DNA of 64,000 nucleotides. It comes from Anaerolineae bacterium. GTDB lineage: Bacteria; Chloroflexota; Anaerolineae; 4572-78; J111. Positions 16,042 through 23,929 of this stretch are shown here, piece after piece; within the stretch, counting starts at the first letter, position 1; each line of letters starts with the position of its first letter. The notes beneath the pieces were generated by a model, which was given only the letters and a program-made list of their open reading frames with translations, made no database searches and had not been told where the DNA came from. The translations under genes and the position numbers were made by a program. The stretch spans positions 62,001 to 126,000 of the forward strand of contig JAKLJP010000014.1 in the NCBI GenBank assembly GCA_023151115.1, given 5' to 3'.

Positions 16042-18026
16042 TAGTGTTTTCGTGTAATCACTAATCTATCAAAAACAAACAAACCCACCACCCCCAAAAC
16101 AGAAACAAACGAAATCCAACGCCCGATAACCCGAATAGGCGTATCCTCAAAGCGAATTTCTAAAAAGTGAGAGCCTTTGGGAATGGGGACCACCATCCAA
16201 CCTTCGATGGGGGTAGTGCGGATCGAAGGGCGGTCTACCAGCGGCCCGACGCGCGTTACCGGGCCAACCTCCTCATCCAGGTTGCCATCATGTGGCCCTA
16301 AATCTTCATAGATATAAGCCTGCCAGCCGGGATAGTAGGGGATGAGAAAAGTAACCGTTTGCTTCTCTTTTTGGGTTCCCACCCACAGCAGTTCATGCAC
16401 GCTGTCCATCGTCATCGAATAGACGCCCACGCTGTCGTCGGCGGGCAGGGCGGTGTAATTGACTTTGCTGGTAATCTCGCCGCCGCGTTCCACCTGTTCG
16501 GCCAGGGCTGACCAGGCAGGGATGCGCTGAACCCAGGCTGTCTGGCCAGTCATCTCGTCGGAGGATTGTTGAAAGCGAAAGAGCGCCGCTTGGCTGACGG
16601 GACCCTCGGTTGGAGCAGGGTCGCGGACTTCGGCCTGAAGGTAGGGGTAGCTGGAAAGGAGGATGAGGGCGCAGAGGAGGGGAGTAGGAAGTAGGGAGTA
16701 GGAAGTAGGGAGTAGGAGGCAAGAGTCAGAAGTTGATAATTGGTTATTGACTGTTGACCATTGACCATTATTTTTCGCCACGATTGCTCCGGCTGCGACA
16801 GAGATGAAGGGCGCAACGACGACGAGCAGTCGCCAAGGAAACTGGGCGAAGGTGGATAGGGGCAAGAATTTCCAAACCGGATAAGAAACGGGAATGGTCA
16901 AAAAGAGAACAAGCAGGGTCATGAATTGAAAAAAATACAAAGAGCGCCGAACCTGGAGCGCAGTCAATTTAGGTACAATCAGAAAAGAGAGGATAAAAAG
17001 AACTGTCGCTGCCAGGCCAATTTGAAACCCAGCTTCGTCATCGGGGCCGGGGATGCTGGCCCCAAAGCCCCAACGCGGCGAGAACAGTTGAAAAAAGTCA
17101 ACAAAATCATCGCCAAAGGCAAAGCGCCCCCCCACCCACTGATCAACCCGGACATAGCGATATTCTAAAAAGGCAGGCAGCCAAAAGACGGCGCTCAGGC
17201 CGAGGCCGAGGAGAAGGACAAAGGCCGGGGGAAGCGAGGCGGCGAGGAGGCGTAAGGCGTGAAGATTCGCCATTCGCCATTCGCTGATTCGCTGATTCCC
17301 CAGGAGTATGAAGGCAACGTACAGGCCGAGAATAGGAGTGAAAAGCAGGGCTAATAAATTACTGGTAAACATTAGACCGGCGTAGGCCATAGCCGCCCAG
17401 AGTACAGCAGTCAGGCGAGGGCGAGTCACCGCCTCATAAAAACCCCACAAGACGAGCGGCACAAATACAAAGCCGACCGACTCGGCCAGGGCAGCCCGGA
17501 TATACAAATCAAACAGGTGATAAGGGATATAAACGTAGGTCAGGGCGGCAATCAAGCCGGGGGCAGAGCCAAGCAAACGCCTGACAAACAGAAACATGGT
17601 CAGCCCGGAAAGCAAGGCCGATAGTCCAAAAACCACTTTGACGCTATTGACAATATCCAATCCCGCCAAGTGAAAGATTTCGCCCAAGTAGGAAGAGAGC
17701 GGGCCGTAGATGTTAAAAAACGGATAGCCATGCCCAAAGGCAAAATCGGGCGCCCAGCGCGGATACCAGACGCCATCTTGAATAGCTTTGTCAAATTGAT
17801 ACAAAAAGTAAACCGAATGGCGGGCATCGTGGGCGCCCCAAAAGTAACCGGGTTGGAGCAGTGGGCCAATGACAGGCAAAGATAATAGCAGGGTGAGCCA
17901 GAGGTAGGAATCGGAAGATAGTGGATAGAAAGTAGAAGCAGGACGGGGCGATAGTTGTTCGGCGGTCGGCGGTCGGCAGCTTGCCCTGAGCCTGTCGAAT
18001 GGGTCGGCGGTCGCTTTATTCGACAT
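16041..18026 (-). CDS. Multi-pass membrane protein, PTPS-related domain, paralogue 2
   Basis: 661 residues, many membrane spans. It carries the family block YFWGAHDARHSVYFLYQFD and WAPDFAFGHGYPFFNIYGPL, close to those of the downstream paralogue. Three stretches look repeat-derived: the N-terminal tail (FDRLRASCRPP, from a TTCGACAGGCTCAGG-type repeat), residues about 243-262 (NQRISEWRMANLHALR) and 418-450 (NNGQWSTVNNQLS then LLLPTSYSLLPTP). All are outside the conserved helices. The start at 18026 overlaps the upstream gene by 11 bases and the stop overlaps the next start, so the three paralogues form one operon. A role in cell-envelope glycan synthesis is a guess. Confidence 0.78.
   Translation of the reverse strand: MSNKATADPFDRLRASCRPPTAEQLSPRPASTFYPLSSDSYLWLTLLLSLPVIGPLLQPGYFWGAHDARHSVYFLYQFDKAIQDGVWYPRWAPDFAFGHGYPFFNIYGPLSSYLGEIFHLAGLDIVNSVKVVFGLSALLSGLTMFLFVRRLLGSAPGLIAALTYVYIPYHLFDLYIRAALAESVGFVFVPLVLWGFYEAVTRPRLTAVLWAAMAYAGLMFTSNLLALLFTPILGLYVAFILLGNQRISEWRMANLHALRLLAASLPPAFVLLLGLGLSAVFWLPAFLEYRYVRVDQWVGGRFAFGDDFVDFFQLFSPRWGFGASIPGPDDEAGFQIGLAATVLFILSFLIVPKLTALQVRRSLYFFQFMTLLVLFLTIPVSYPVWKFLPLSTFAQFPWRLLVVVAPFISVAAGAIVAKNNGQWSTVNNQLSTSDSCLLLPTSYSLLPTPLLCALILLSSYPYLQAEVRDPAPTEGPVSQAALFRFQQSSDEMTGQTAWVQRIPAWSALAEQVERGGEITSKVNYTALPADDSVGVYSMTMDSVHELLWVGTQKEKQTVTFLIPYYPGWQAYIYEDLGPHDGNLDEEVGPVTRVGPLVDRPSIRTTPIEGWMVVPIPKGSHFLEIRFEDTPIRVIGRWISFVSVLGVVGLFVFDRLVITRKH
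16676..16775. repeat. In-frame repeat block in paralogue 2 (C-terminal site)
   Basis: Tandem GGGAGTAGGAAGTA units are followed by TTGACTGTTGACCATTGACC units. It encodes residues 418-450 at the same alignment position as the block at 14763-14880 in the neighbouring paralogue, but with different unit sequences. Confidence 0.75.
17238..17300. repeat. In-frame ATTCGCCATTCGC-type repeat in paralogue 2
   Basis: Tandem ATTCGCCATTCGCCATTCGC and CTGATTCGCTGATTC units encode residues about 243-262. Paralogue 1 has no matching residues at the equivalent loop. Confidence 0.65.
17944..18012. repeat. GGTCGGCGGTC / TTCGACAGG-type repeat at the start of paralogue 2
   Basis: Three GTCGGCGGTC-like units flank a CCTGAGCCTGTCGAA unit. 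It encodes residues 5-28 and overlaps the end of the upstream gene. GGCGGTCGGCGGTC units also occur inside uvrA. Confidence 0.6.
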
Positions 18027-19713
18027 TCAGCACCACCCTCCCTTCAGAGTCATCGGGGACAGGCAGGCGGAGGCCGGTCGCTTCATTGTACAGCCCGGCG
18101 AAAACGCGGTAAGGGCCGGGTGGGGCATCCGGCGGGATAATGAGCGGGTAGGAATCCTCAATGAGTTCGCCGGGAATCCAGTGGGAAGTGGGGTATGTCC
18201 CTTCGAGCGGCTGCCCGTCGAACTGGGCTAAAACTCGATTGTCAGCGTCAACCAGGTGGACAAATACTTTCCAATCTTCATTAAAGGGCTGGAGCGGCAG
18301 CCAGGTAACATTAAGCTGCAAAACATCAGCCGCCTGTAAAGGCCCATGAATTGCCAGGGGAATCGAAGTCCTTCCCTGCTCCAGGCCGGCGGTATTGCCA
18401 CTGACGGAAGTTGAAAAATAATGATTTAAGAGGGCCAACTGCTTTTGGCCTAATAACGCCTGGGGACCGGCCATAATTTTCGGCTCGATTTGAACAAATT
18501 GAGGTGATAAATAAGGATAACTGCTCAGAACGACTAAGGTCACAATCCCACCAAAAAGCGGCAGACGAGCCAATTGGTCATCCAGCCACACACCGGCCCC
18601 GGCCAAAACGGCCAGACACAGTCCGGCCAATCCCAGCAATTGCCAGGGATAAGCCAGTGTTTGGATCAAGAACAACCCATTCCACAGCGGCGCGGTAAAG
18701 CCAAATTGGAGCAAAACAAAAAGAAGTGCACCGCCGCCCAGAAAAGTCAAACGGCGGCTGGCTGAAGGCGTGGCTGATTTATTTGACCTGCGCCACCCCA
18801 AGAAGGTCAACAGCGACAGCCCAACCGCTGCCAGTCCGAGCTGAAAGGACATACCGTCGTTCCAACCGGGCCGGCTGGGGCCAAAACCCCAAAAAGCGGA
18901 GAAAAGCTGGAAAGGATAGAGAAAATGGTCGGTGAGAGGAGACGAGAAGGCGGGAGGCGAAGAAGCGATGAAAATCATAGTTGCAACCAGAATAAGGCCA
19001 AAAAGGGTGGTCAAAATAGACCACAAAGCCTGACGATGATAGCTAAGCCACAGCCACAAACCCACAAAAACAGAGGCCCACAGCATTAAGCCCAGGTGAC
19101 TCAAGCCGAGTATCAGCCACACAAAAACGGCCAAAACAAATTCAACCACGCCTGCCACTCGATTTGACTCGCCTATTCGCCTACGCTTCGCGGCCCATTC
19201 GCTCATTCCTACCACCCAGGGCAACAGGCCAAAATATAGGGCTTCACCTATTGCGCCGCGTACATAAACGGTCGCAATCTGGTGGGGAAGATAGGTGTAA
19301 ACCAGGGCTGCCACCAACGCGCCAGCAGGTCCGAGCCAGCGCCGGAGCCAGAGAAACATCCCGGCGTTGCCCAGAAGCCAACTCAGTCCCAAAACAACTT
19401 TGATCGCGGTGGCGGGTTGAAACGGCAGAAGCGCTGACAGATAGTAGGGCAGCAGCCCGTCGCTGCGAATGGGGTCGAAATCAACGGCAATGTGGGGAGT
19501 CCAACCCCAATTACCCAGATTGGCCCGCAAATCGGCCACATTCCACAGAGTGATAAAGCTGTAGTGGGTTTGAAGATAACCGGGATAAAACAGCGGGGCG
19601 ATGGCAAAAATGGCGAGGACCAGGGACAGGACCAGGGAGGAGGGAGTTGAAAGCAGAATCGGGTGAACGGAGAGCGCAGTTCTATCCTCCTGCGGCATAG
19701 ACGAGAGGCTCAC
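18016..19713 (-). CDS. Multi-pass membrane protein, PTPS-related domain, paralogue 3
   Basis: 565 residues, GTG start at 19713, many hydrophobic spans. It keeps the family topology and the FWGFGPSRPGWNDGMSFQLG block seen as FSPRWGFGASIPGPDDEAGF in paralogue 2. The final part (about 450-565) is a soluble beta-rich domain (LQLNVTWLPLQPFNEDWKVF, VHLVDADNRVLAQFDG) resembling carbohydrate-binding or Ig-like folds. Residues 169-188 (WAAKRRRIGESNRVAGVV) derive from an ATTCGCC-type repeat. The C-terminal loop that carries insertions in the other two paralogues is short here, which gives the uninterrupted form for comparison. First gene of the three-gene operon. Confidence 0.75.
   Translation of the reverse strand: MSLSSMPQEDRTALSVHPILLSTPSSLVLSLVLAIFAIAPLFYPGYLQTHYSFITLWNVADLRANLGNWGWTPHIAVDFDPIRSDGLLPYYLSALLPFQPATAIKVVLGLSWLLGNAGMFLWLRRWLGPAGALVAALVYTYLPHQIATVYVRGAIGEALYFGLLPWVVGMSEWAAKRRRIGESNRVAGVVEFVLAVFVWLILGLSHLGLMLWASVFVGLWLWLSYHRQALWSILTTLFGLILVATMIFIASSPPAFSSPLTDHFLYPFQLFSAFWGFGPSRPGWNDGMSFQLGLAAVGLSLLTFLGWRRSNKSATPSASRRLTFLGGGALLFVLLQFGFTAPLWNGLFLIQTLAYPWQLLGLAGLCLAVLAGAGVWLDDQLARLPLFGGIVTLVVLSSYPYLSPQFVQIEPKIMAGPQALLGQKQLALLNHYFSTSVSGNTAGLEQGRTSIPLAIHGPLQAADVLQLNVTWLPLQPFNEDWKVFVHLVDADNRVLAQFDGQPLEGTYPTSHWIPGELIEDSYPLIIPPDAPPGPYRVFAGLYNEATGLRLPVPDDSEGRVVLNVE
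19148..19208. repeat. In-frame ATTCGCC-type repeat in paralogue 3
   Basis: GACTCGCCTATTCGCCTACG and CCCATTCGCTCATTCC units encode residues about 169-188, in a loop between predicted helices. Confidence 0.55.
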
Positions 19714-19778
19714 CGGCTAAAACGCCCCCTTTTTATTTTAGCATTCCAGCTTATTCTCATGGGGTAGCGAGGAACCAA

Positions 19779-20000
19779 TTATGCTTCCTCTTCTTCCTCC
19801 AGAGTTTCGGCCAGCCGCTTGAGGTTGGCGGCCACCTGTTTGGTCATTTCAACAATGCGCTTCAGGTCATGCTGGATTTCAGGGGAAACCTCTTTGCTAA
19901 TCAAGCAGAGTTGAGCGATGCTGATAACAGAAGAAATTTGATTCAAGGTATCGTGCAGGATCTCACCGGGCAACAAAATATCTTCGGTTTCTGAGGTCAT
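19779..20000 (-). CDS. Small orphan histidine-kinase dimerisation-like protein
   Basis: 73 residues from the ATG at 20000 (MTSETEDILL). The frame extends upstream to a start at 20102, but that part is encoded by repeat sequence and is unlikely to be native. The core LPGEILHDTLNQISSVISIA resembles the H-box of HisKA-type helices (HDLNN pattern), followed by a second long helix and an acidic tail (ETLEEEEEA). There is no ATPase domain. It could be a stand-alone phosphotransfer or dimerisation module; this is tentative. A GGAG element lies about 17 bases upstream of the chosen start. Confidence 0.5.
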   Translation of the reverse strand: MTSETEDILLPGEILHDTLNQISSVISIAQLCLISKEVSPEIQHDLKRIVEMTKQVAANLKRLAETLEEEEEA

Positions 20001-20034
20001 AAGCAAATTATTCTCCAATCTCCTCCGAAAGAAA

Positions 20035-20178
20035 ATAGTAGAGGGTAGACAGTAGACTGGGAAATCATGCGACCCTGCGACCTTTTCATTATCGGTTACC
20101 ACTCAGGCTGCCAGGTGAGACGCACGTTAACGCAAGCAGAATTAGCAATTTTAGTCGAAAATAAGTGCGTCGCACCTG
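20035..20178. repeat. Intergenic repeat cluster with an inverted pair
   Basis: A GTAGAGGGTAGACAGTAGAC run is followed by CAGGTGAGACGCAC (20112-20125) and its near-perfect complement GTGCGTCGCACCTG (20165-20178, one mismatch). It separates the orphan dimerisation gene from the HD gene. No gene was found in it. Confidence 0.65.
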
Positions 20179-20227
20179 AGCAGTTACCATTATTGGTAGT
20201 ATATAGTTCATTAACACTCCTCTGTTT

Positions 20228-20815
20228 TTATGACTCGGCTGTGGTCGTTGCGCCAGCCAGACCCAGTTCAGCCGCCGCTGCTTGCATCGCGGTTAAAACA
20301 AGGCCGATATGTTCCTCAAGGTCAATCTGTAGCGCCGCTGCGCCGGCTTCAATATCCTCCCGGTTGACGCCTGGCGCAAACCCTTTGATCTTCCATTTCT
20401 TCTGTACCGCTTTAACGTCCACATCCCGCACATCTTTAGAAGGCCGCACCAGAGCGACGGCGGCAATCAAGCCGGTTAACTCATCCACCGCATACAAGGC
20501 GTGCTCCATTTTGGAGTGACGTTCCACCCCGGTCACTTCGGTGGCGTGGGACAAAATAGCCCGGATAATCTCTTCATCCACGCCGCACTCGCGCAGAATG
20601 GGCGCGCCCGTATTGGGATGGCCGTTCACCGCCACATCGGGGTAACGCTCATAATCAAAATCGTGCAGCAGCCCCACCAATCCCCATTTTTCCTCATCTT
20701 CACCATAATGACGGGCATAGGCCCGCATGGCCACCTCAACCGACTGCATGTGGCGGCGCAGTTGAGGACTTTGGGTATACTCGCAGACTAAGGCCCAGGC
20801 TTCTGTTCGATTCAT
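20228..20815 (-). CDS. HD-domain phosphohydrolase
   Basis: 195 residues from the ATG at 20815, which overlaps the toxin stop as ATGA; an upstream ATG at 20833 gives six more residues but lies further inside the toxin gene. The HD signature is present: LRRHMQSVEVAMRAYA (first His), LLHDFDYERYP (HD pair), IIRAILSHAT and a conserved later D (YAVDELTGLI). This HDIG-type family hydrolyses phosphoester or nucleotide substrates with a metal ion. Translational coupling to a RelE/ParE-type toxin is unusual and may tie it to nucleotide signalling or simply to shared transcription. Confidence 0.85.
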   Translation of the reverse strand: MNRTEAWALVCEYTQSPQLRRHMQSVEVAMRAYARHYGEDEEKWGLVGLLHDFDYERYPDVAVNGHPNTGAPILRECGVDEEIIRAILSHATEVTGVERHSKMEHALYAVDELTGLIAAVALVRPSKDVRDVDVKAVQKKWKIKGFAPGVNREDIEAGAAALQIDLEEHIGLVLTAMQAAAAELGLAGATTTAES

Positions 20816-21162
20816 AGGCCCATTTCGCTCCATAACTCGTCGAGAAGATCTTGCAACTCTTTTTGGGTTACATCTTCTTGATCCGATTTGAAATATAACA
20901 ACAGCAAGTATAACATTGGCTCCGGTTGATCTTCGGTATAGTACAACAAGCGATACCCACCACTTTTGCCCCGTGCCAGATCAGAATTTTGTACACGTAA
21001 CTTACGGACTCCACTCCCGCCAAGAATAGCAACCCCCAATTTTGGGTTTTCTATAAGCACTTTAATGGCATTACTCACATCGTTTTTAACATTTCGAAAT
21101 CGCTTTTCCAACCGCTTTATACTTCGCTTAAAAGAGGTGGCAAGAACAGGTTTATAGTTCAT
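20812..21162 (-). CDS. RelE/ParE-type toxin
   Basis: 116 residues. The pattern fits RelE-like mRNA interferases or ParE-like toxins: an N-terminal basic helix (FKRSIKRLEKRFRNVKNDV), a central VRKLRVQNSDLARGKSGGYR strand-turn block, and LLYYTEDQ then LYLLLLYFKSD strands. The basic residues that cut or bind RNA in RelE are plausibly R53, K54, R56 and R70. The length is a little above the typical 90-100 because of an acidic C-terminal helix. It lies downstream of and overlaps its putative antitoxin by 11 bases and overlaps the HD gene by four. Confidence 0.75.
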   Translation of the reverse strand: MNYKPVLATSFKRSIKRLEKRFRNVKNDVSNAIKVLIENPKLGVAILGGSGVRKLRVQNSDLARGKSGGYRLLYYTEDQPEPMLYLLLLYFKSDQEDVTQKELQDLLDELWSEMGL

Positions 21163-21514
21163 TAAGTTCTTTTTCCCAGTCTACGGCGGGCGATTCCTTC
21201 TGAGCATGGGTAATTAATTGTTCCAGAATAGTTGAAGCAGCCAAAACTGCATCTTCTACTTCTACTTCGCGATTAAAGAGGTTATCTAAGATCAGTTCAA
21301 TTTGAGTGAAGGATTCAACATCTACCAGTACTGCTTTTGCTTCATTACCCTCGTAGACAATGGGAAACCTGTTCCGGTTCCATAGATTAGAGCTAACCTG
21401 GTCTTCTCCAAAGTTGGTTTTTTGAAGGGTAGAAGTAGCCTCACCCCCCGAGTCCCCTATCCGTTCGTAAACAATGTGTAGTTTACTTCTTTTCCAAAAA
21501 TTAACCCAACTCAT
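21152..21514 (-). CDS. Putative antitoxin of the RelE-type pair
   Basis: 120 residues from the ATG at 21514, which has GAGG about seven bases upstream. The second half resembles Phd/YefM-type antitoxins: NRFPIVYEGNEAKAVLVDV then ESFTQIELILDNL. The first half (KLHIVYERIGDSGGEATST) is unlike a Phd DNA-binding head and seems partly to repeat the later RFPIVYEG segment, which suggests a rearranged or duplicated N terminus. The C-terminal tail is acidic, as expected for toxin binding. Gene order antitoxin-toxin with overlap fits a type II system. Confidence 0.6.
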   Translation of the reverse strand: MSWVNFWKRSKLHIVYERIGDSGGEATSTLQKTNFGEDQVSSNLWNRNRFPIVYEGNEAKAVLVDVESFTQIELILDNLFNREVEVEDAVLAASTILEQLITHAQKESPAVDWEKELNEL

Positions 21515-21636
21515 AGTCACCTCGCTCTATCTACATCTTTTCGTAAAAATTCTCCAACTTGTTTTGCATTATATCATAAACGCGGTGAGAGGCTAAAGTG
21601 AAACAAAATTCTTTTGTGACGCCTATCGCAAACCTT

Positions 21637-21665
21637 TTGACAGCAACCCTCTTTTGCATTAGAAT
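21637..21665 (+). promoter_or_regulatory. Near-consensus sigma-70-type promoter for the EF-G2-like gene
   Basis: TTGACA (21637-21642), 17-base spacer, TAGAAT (21660-21665). The start codon is at 21758, so the leader is about 85 bases. It includes CGTGCCGAGTGATACAGGCACGGC (a GTGCCG/CGGCAC hairpin). Confidence 0.75.
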
Positions 21666-21757
21666 TATCTGACGTGCCGAGTGATACAGGCACGGCATCA
21701 ATGTACGTAGCGGTACAACTAACATCTCGCGCATAGACGCGTTTTAAGGAGATTTTG

Positions 21758-23827
21758 ATGGCTGGCAGTTACTCAACAGACAAAATACGCAACGTGGTTC
21801 TCCTGGGGCACAGTGGATGTGGTAAAACTTCATTAGCCGAGGCTATGCTGTTTAATTGTGGCGCAATCAACCGCCTGGGCAAGGTCGAGGATGGCAACAC
21901 CGTGTCCGACTACGACGAGGAAGAAATCCACCGCACTATGTCGCTGAATTTGTCTGTCATTCCCTGCGAATGGGAAGGGTATAAAATCAACGTTTTGGAC
22001 GCCCCCGGTTATGCCGACTTTCAGGGCGAAATGCTCAGCGGCGTTCACGTGGCCGATGTGGTGGTGCTGGTCATGGATGCCTCCGCCGGGGTTGAGGTCG
22101 GCACTCAACTGGCCTGGCAGATGGCCGTAGATAACCAAAAACCCATCGCCATTTTCCTCAACAAAATGGACCGGCCCAACGCCAGTTACCGCCGGGTGAT
22201 TGACCAACTCCGCCACACCTTTGAAGCCACCTTTGTGCCGATGGAACTACCCATCCGCAAAGGCGACCATTTTGAAGGCGTGGTGGATATGATTACTCAA
22301 ACCGCCCGCACCGGCAGCGGCAAAACCAGCGCCCCGCCCGAGGACATGGCCGCCGACATCGAAGAGTTTCGCACCCAGGTAGTCGAATATGCGGCTGAGG
22401 GCGACGATGAGTTGATGATGAAATATTTTGACGGTGAAGCCTTGACCGAAGCCGAAATTGATCACGGCTTGCAAGCGGGATTAGCCGCCCGGAAAATCGT
22501 GCCTGTCTTCTGCGGCTCGGCCACGGCCAACGTTGCGGTGCGCGGCTTTATGCACACCATTGTCGAAACGTTCCCCACCCCTGCCGTCGAGATAACGGTT
22601 AAAAATGGCAAAACCAACGCCGATGAAAGCTTAAAGTGCGCCTCTAATGGTCCGTTGGTGGCCCAGGTCTTCAAAACGATTAATGACCAGTATGGCCGGC
22701 TGAGCTATCTGCGGGTCTGGTCGGGCACGCTCAAAGGCGACTCGCGGGCTTTCAATCCGCGCACGAATGAGGAAGAACGTATTGCCGGTCTTTTCTCGCC
22801 GCGAGGGAAGGAGCAGTTGGGCATGAGCGAAGCCGCCGCCGGCGATATTGTCGGGGTGGTTAAGTTGGCCCACACTCAGACCGGCGACACCTTGGGCGAT
22901 AAGGCCCGCCCATTCATCGTGCCGATGGTCAAGTACCCGGAACCGGTCTATGCCGTTGCCTTGACGCCCAAAACCCAGGGCGATGCGGCCAAACTCGGCC
23001 CCAGCCTGGCCCGCATTGCCGAAGAGGATTTGACCCTGCGCCATCGTTACGAGTCGGCCACCCGGCAAACCCTGCTGGAAGGCATGGGCGATACCCATGT
23101 GGATATTGCTGTGAAACGCATGGCCACCCGTTTTGGGCTGGGGGTTGAAACGGCAGTCCCGCGTGTGCCCATGCTCGAAACGATCTCGCGGACGGCCTCA
23201 GCCCAATACCGTCACAAAAAACAAACCGGCGGCGCAGGTCAATTTGGCGAGGTTCACCTGCGGGTTGAGCCGCAAGAGCGGGGAGCCGGCTTTGAGTTTA
23301 AAAGTGAAATCTTTGGCGGCTCCATCTCGCAGCCTTTCCTGCCCTCGATTGAAAAGGGCATCAAGCAGGTTTTGGAGCAGGGCGTCATTGCCGGTTATCC
23401 GGTGGTAGATGTTAAAGCCATTGTTTACGATGGCAAAGAACACCCGGTTGACTCCAAAGACATCGCCTTCCAGATTGCCGGGCGCGAAGCTTTTAAATTG
23501 GCCGTAAAAGAGGCCGGCCCTATTTTGCTGGAACCGATTATGAACATGACCATCACCGTGCCCGAAGAGTACACCGGCGATGTGACCAGCAATCTCAGCA
23601 CCCGCCGCGGCCGTATGTCGGGCATGGAACAGGTGCGCGGCAATACCATCATCACCGCCCAGGCCCCGCTGGCCGAAGTGCAGCGGTATGCCACCGACCT
23701 GCGCTCGATTACCCAAGGCCGGGGAGTCTATACCATGACCCTCTCTCACTACGAACCGGTGCCCAGCCATATCGCCAATGATATTATTGCCCAGGCTCAG
23801 AAAGAAAAGCAGGAAGAAAAAGATTAA
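21758..23827 (+). CDS. fusA2: Elongation factor G2-like GTPase
   Basis: 689 residues from the ATG at 21758, with AAGGAG at 21746-21751. The translational GTPase architecture is complete: P-loop GHSGCGKTSLAEAM, switch II DAPGYADFQGEM, NKMDRPNASY, then domains II to V with IEKGIKQVLEQG and the typical C-terminal GRMSGMEQVRG. Two features differ from canonical EF-G: no RGITI switch I motif (RTMSLNLSVI instead) and Tyr in place of the catalytic His of DTPGH. Both are typical of the EF-G2/FusA2 group, whose role in translation is less clear than that of FusA. It is not next to rpsL or rpsG, which also argues against the housekeeping copy. Confidence 0.88.
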   Translation: MAGSYSTDKIRNVVLLGHSGCGKTSLAEAMLFNCGAINRLGKVEDGNTVSDYDEEEIHRTMSLNLSVIPCEWEGYKINVLDAPGYADFQGEMLSGVHVADVVVLVMDASAGVEVGTQLAWQMAVDNQKPIAIFLNKMDRPNASYRRVIDQLRHTFEATFVPMELPIRKGDHFEGVVDMITQTARTGSGKTSAPPEDMAADIEEFRTQVVEYAAEGDDELMMKYFDGEALTEAEIDHGLQAGLAARKIVPVFCGSATANVAVRGFMHTIVETFPTPAVEITVKNGKTNADESLKCASNGPLVAQVFKTINDQYGRLSYLRVWSGTLKGDSRAFNPRTNEEERIAGLFSPRGKEQLGMSEAAAGDIVGVVKLAHTQTGDTLGDKARPFIVPMVKYPEPVYAVALTPKTQGDAAKLGPSLARIAEEDLTLRHRYESATRQTLLEGMGDTHVDIAVKRMATRFGLGVETAVPRVPMLETISRTASAQYRHKKQTGGAGQFGEVHLRVEPQERGAGFEFKSEIFGGSISQPFLPSIEKGIKQVLEQGVIAGYPVVDVKAIVYDGKEHPVDSKDIAFQIAGREAFKLAVKEAGPILLEPIMNMTITVPEEYTGDVTSNLSTRRGRMSGMEQVRGNTIITAQAPLAEVQRYATDLRSITQGRGVYTMTLSHYEPVPSHIANDIIAQAQKEKQEEKD

Positions 23828-23829
23828 CG

Positions 23830-23898
23830 GAAGAATGGAGGAATGGAAGGCTGGAAGGTTGGTAAAATTCCAGCCTTCCATTCTTCCAACCTTCCACC
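23830..23898. repeat. GGAAGGCTGG-type hairpin between fusA2 and the chelatase gene
   Basis: Arms GAATGGAAGGCTGG (23841-23854) and CCAGCCTTCCATTC (23870-23883) are perfect. It lies just after the fusA2 stop and can act as a terminator or processing site. Confidence 0.8.
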
Positions 23899-23929
23899 AT
23901 TAAAGCCAAAAACATTCAGGAAGAACACA

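Noticed and set aside
21531..21734. Open frame of 67 codons on the minus strand before fusA2
   Set aside because: It covers the near-consensus promoter and leader of fusA2 and has no family match; judged chance.
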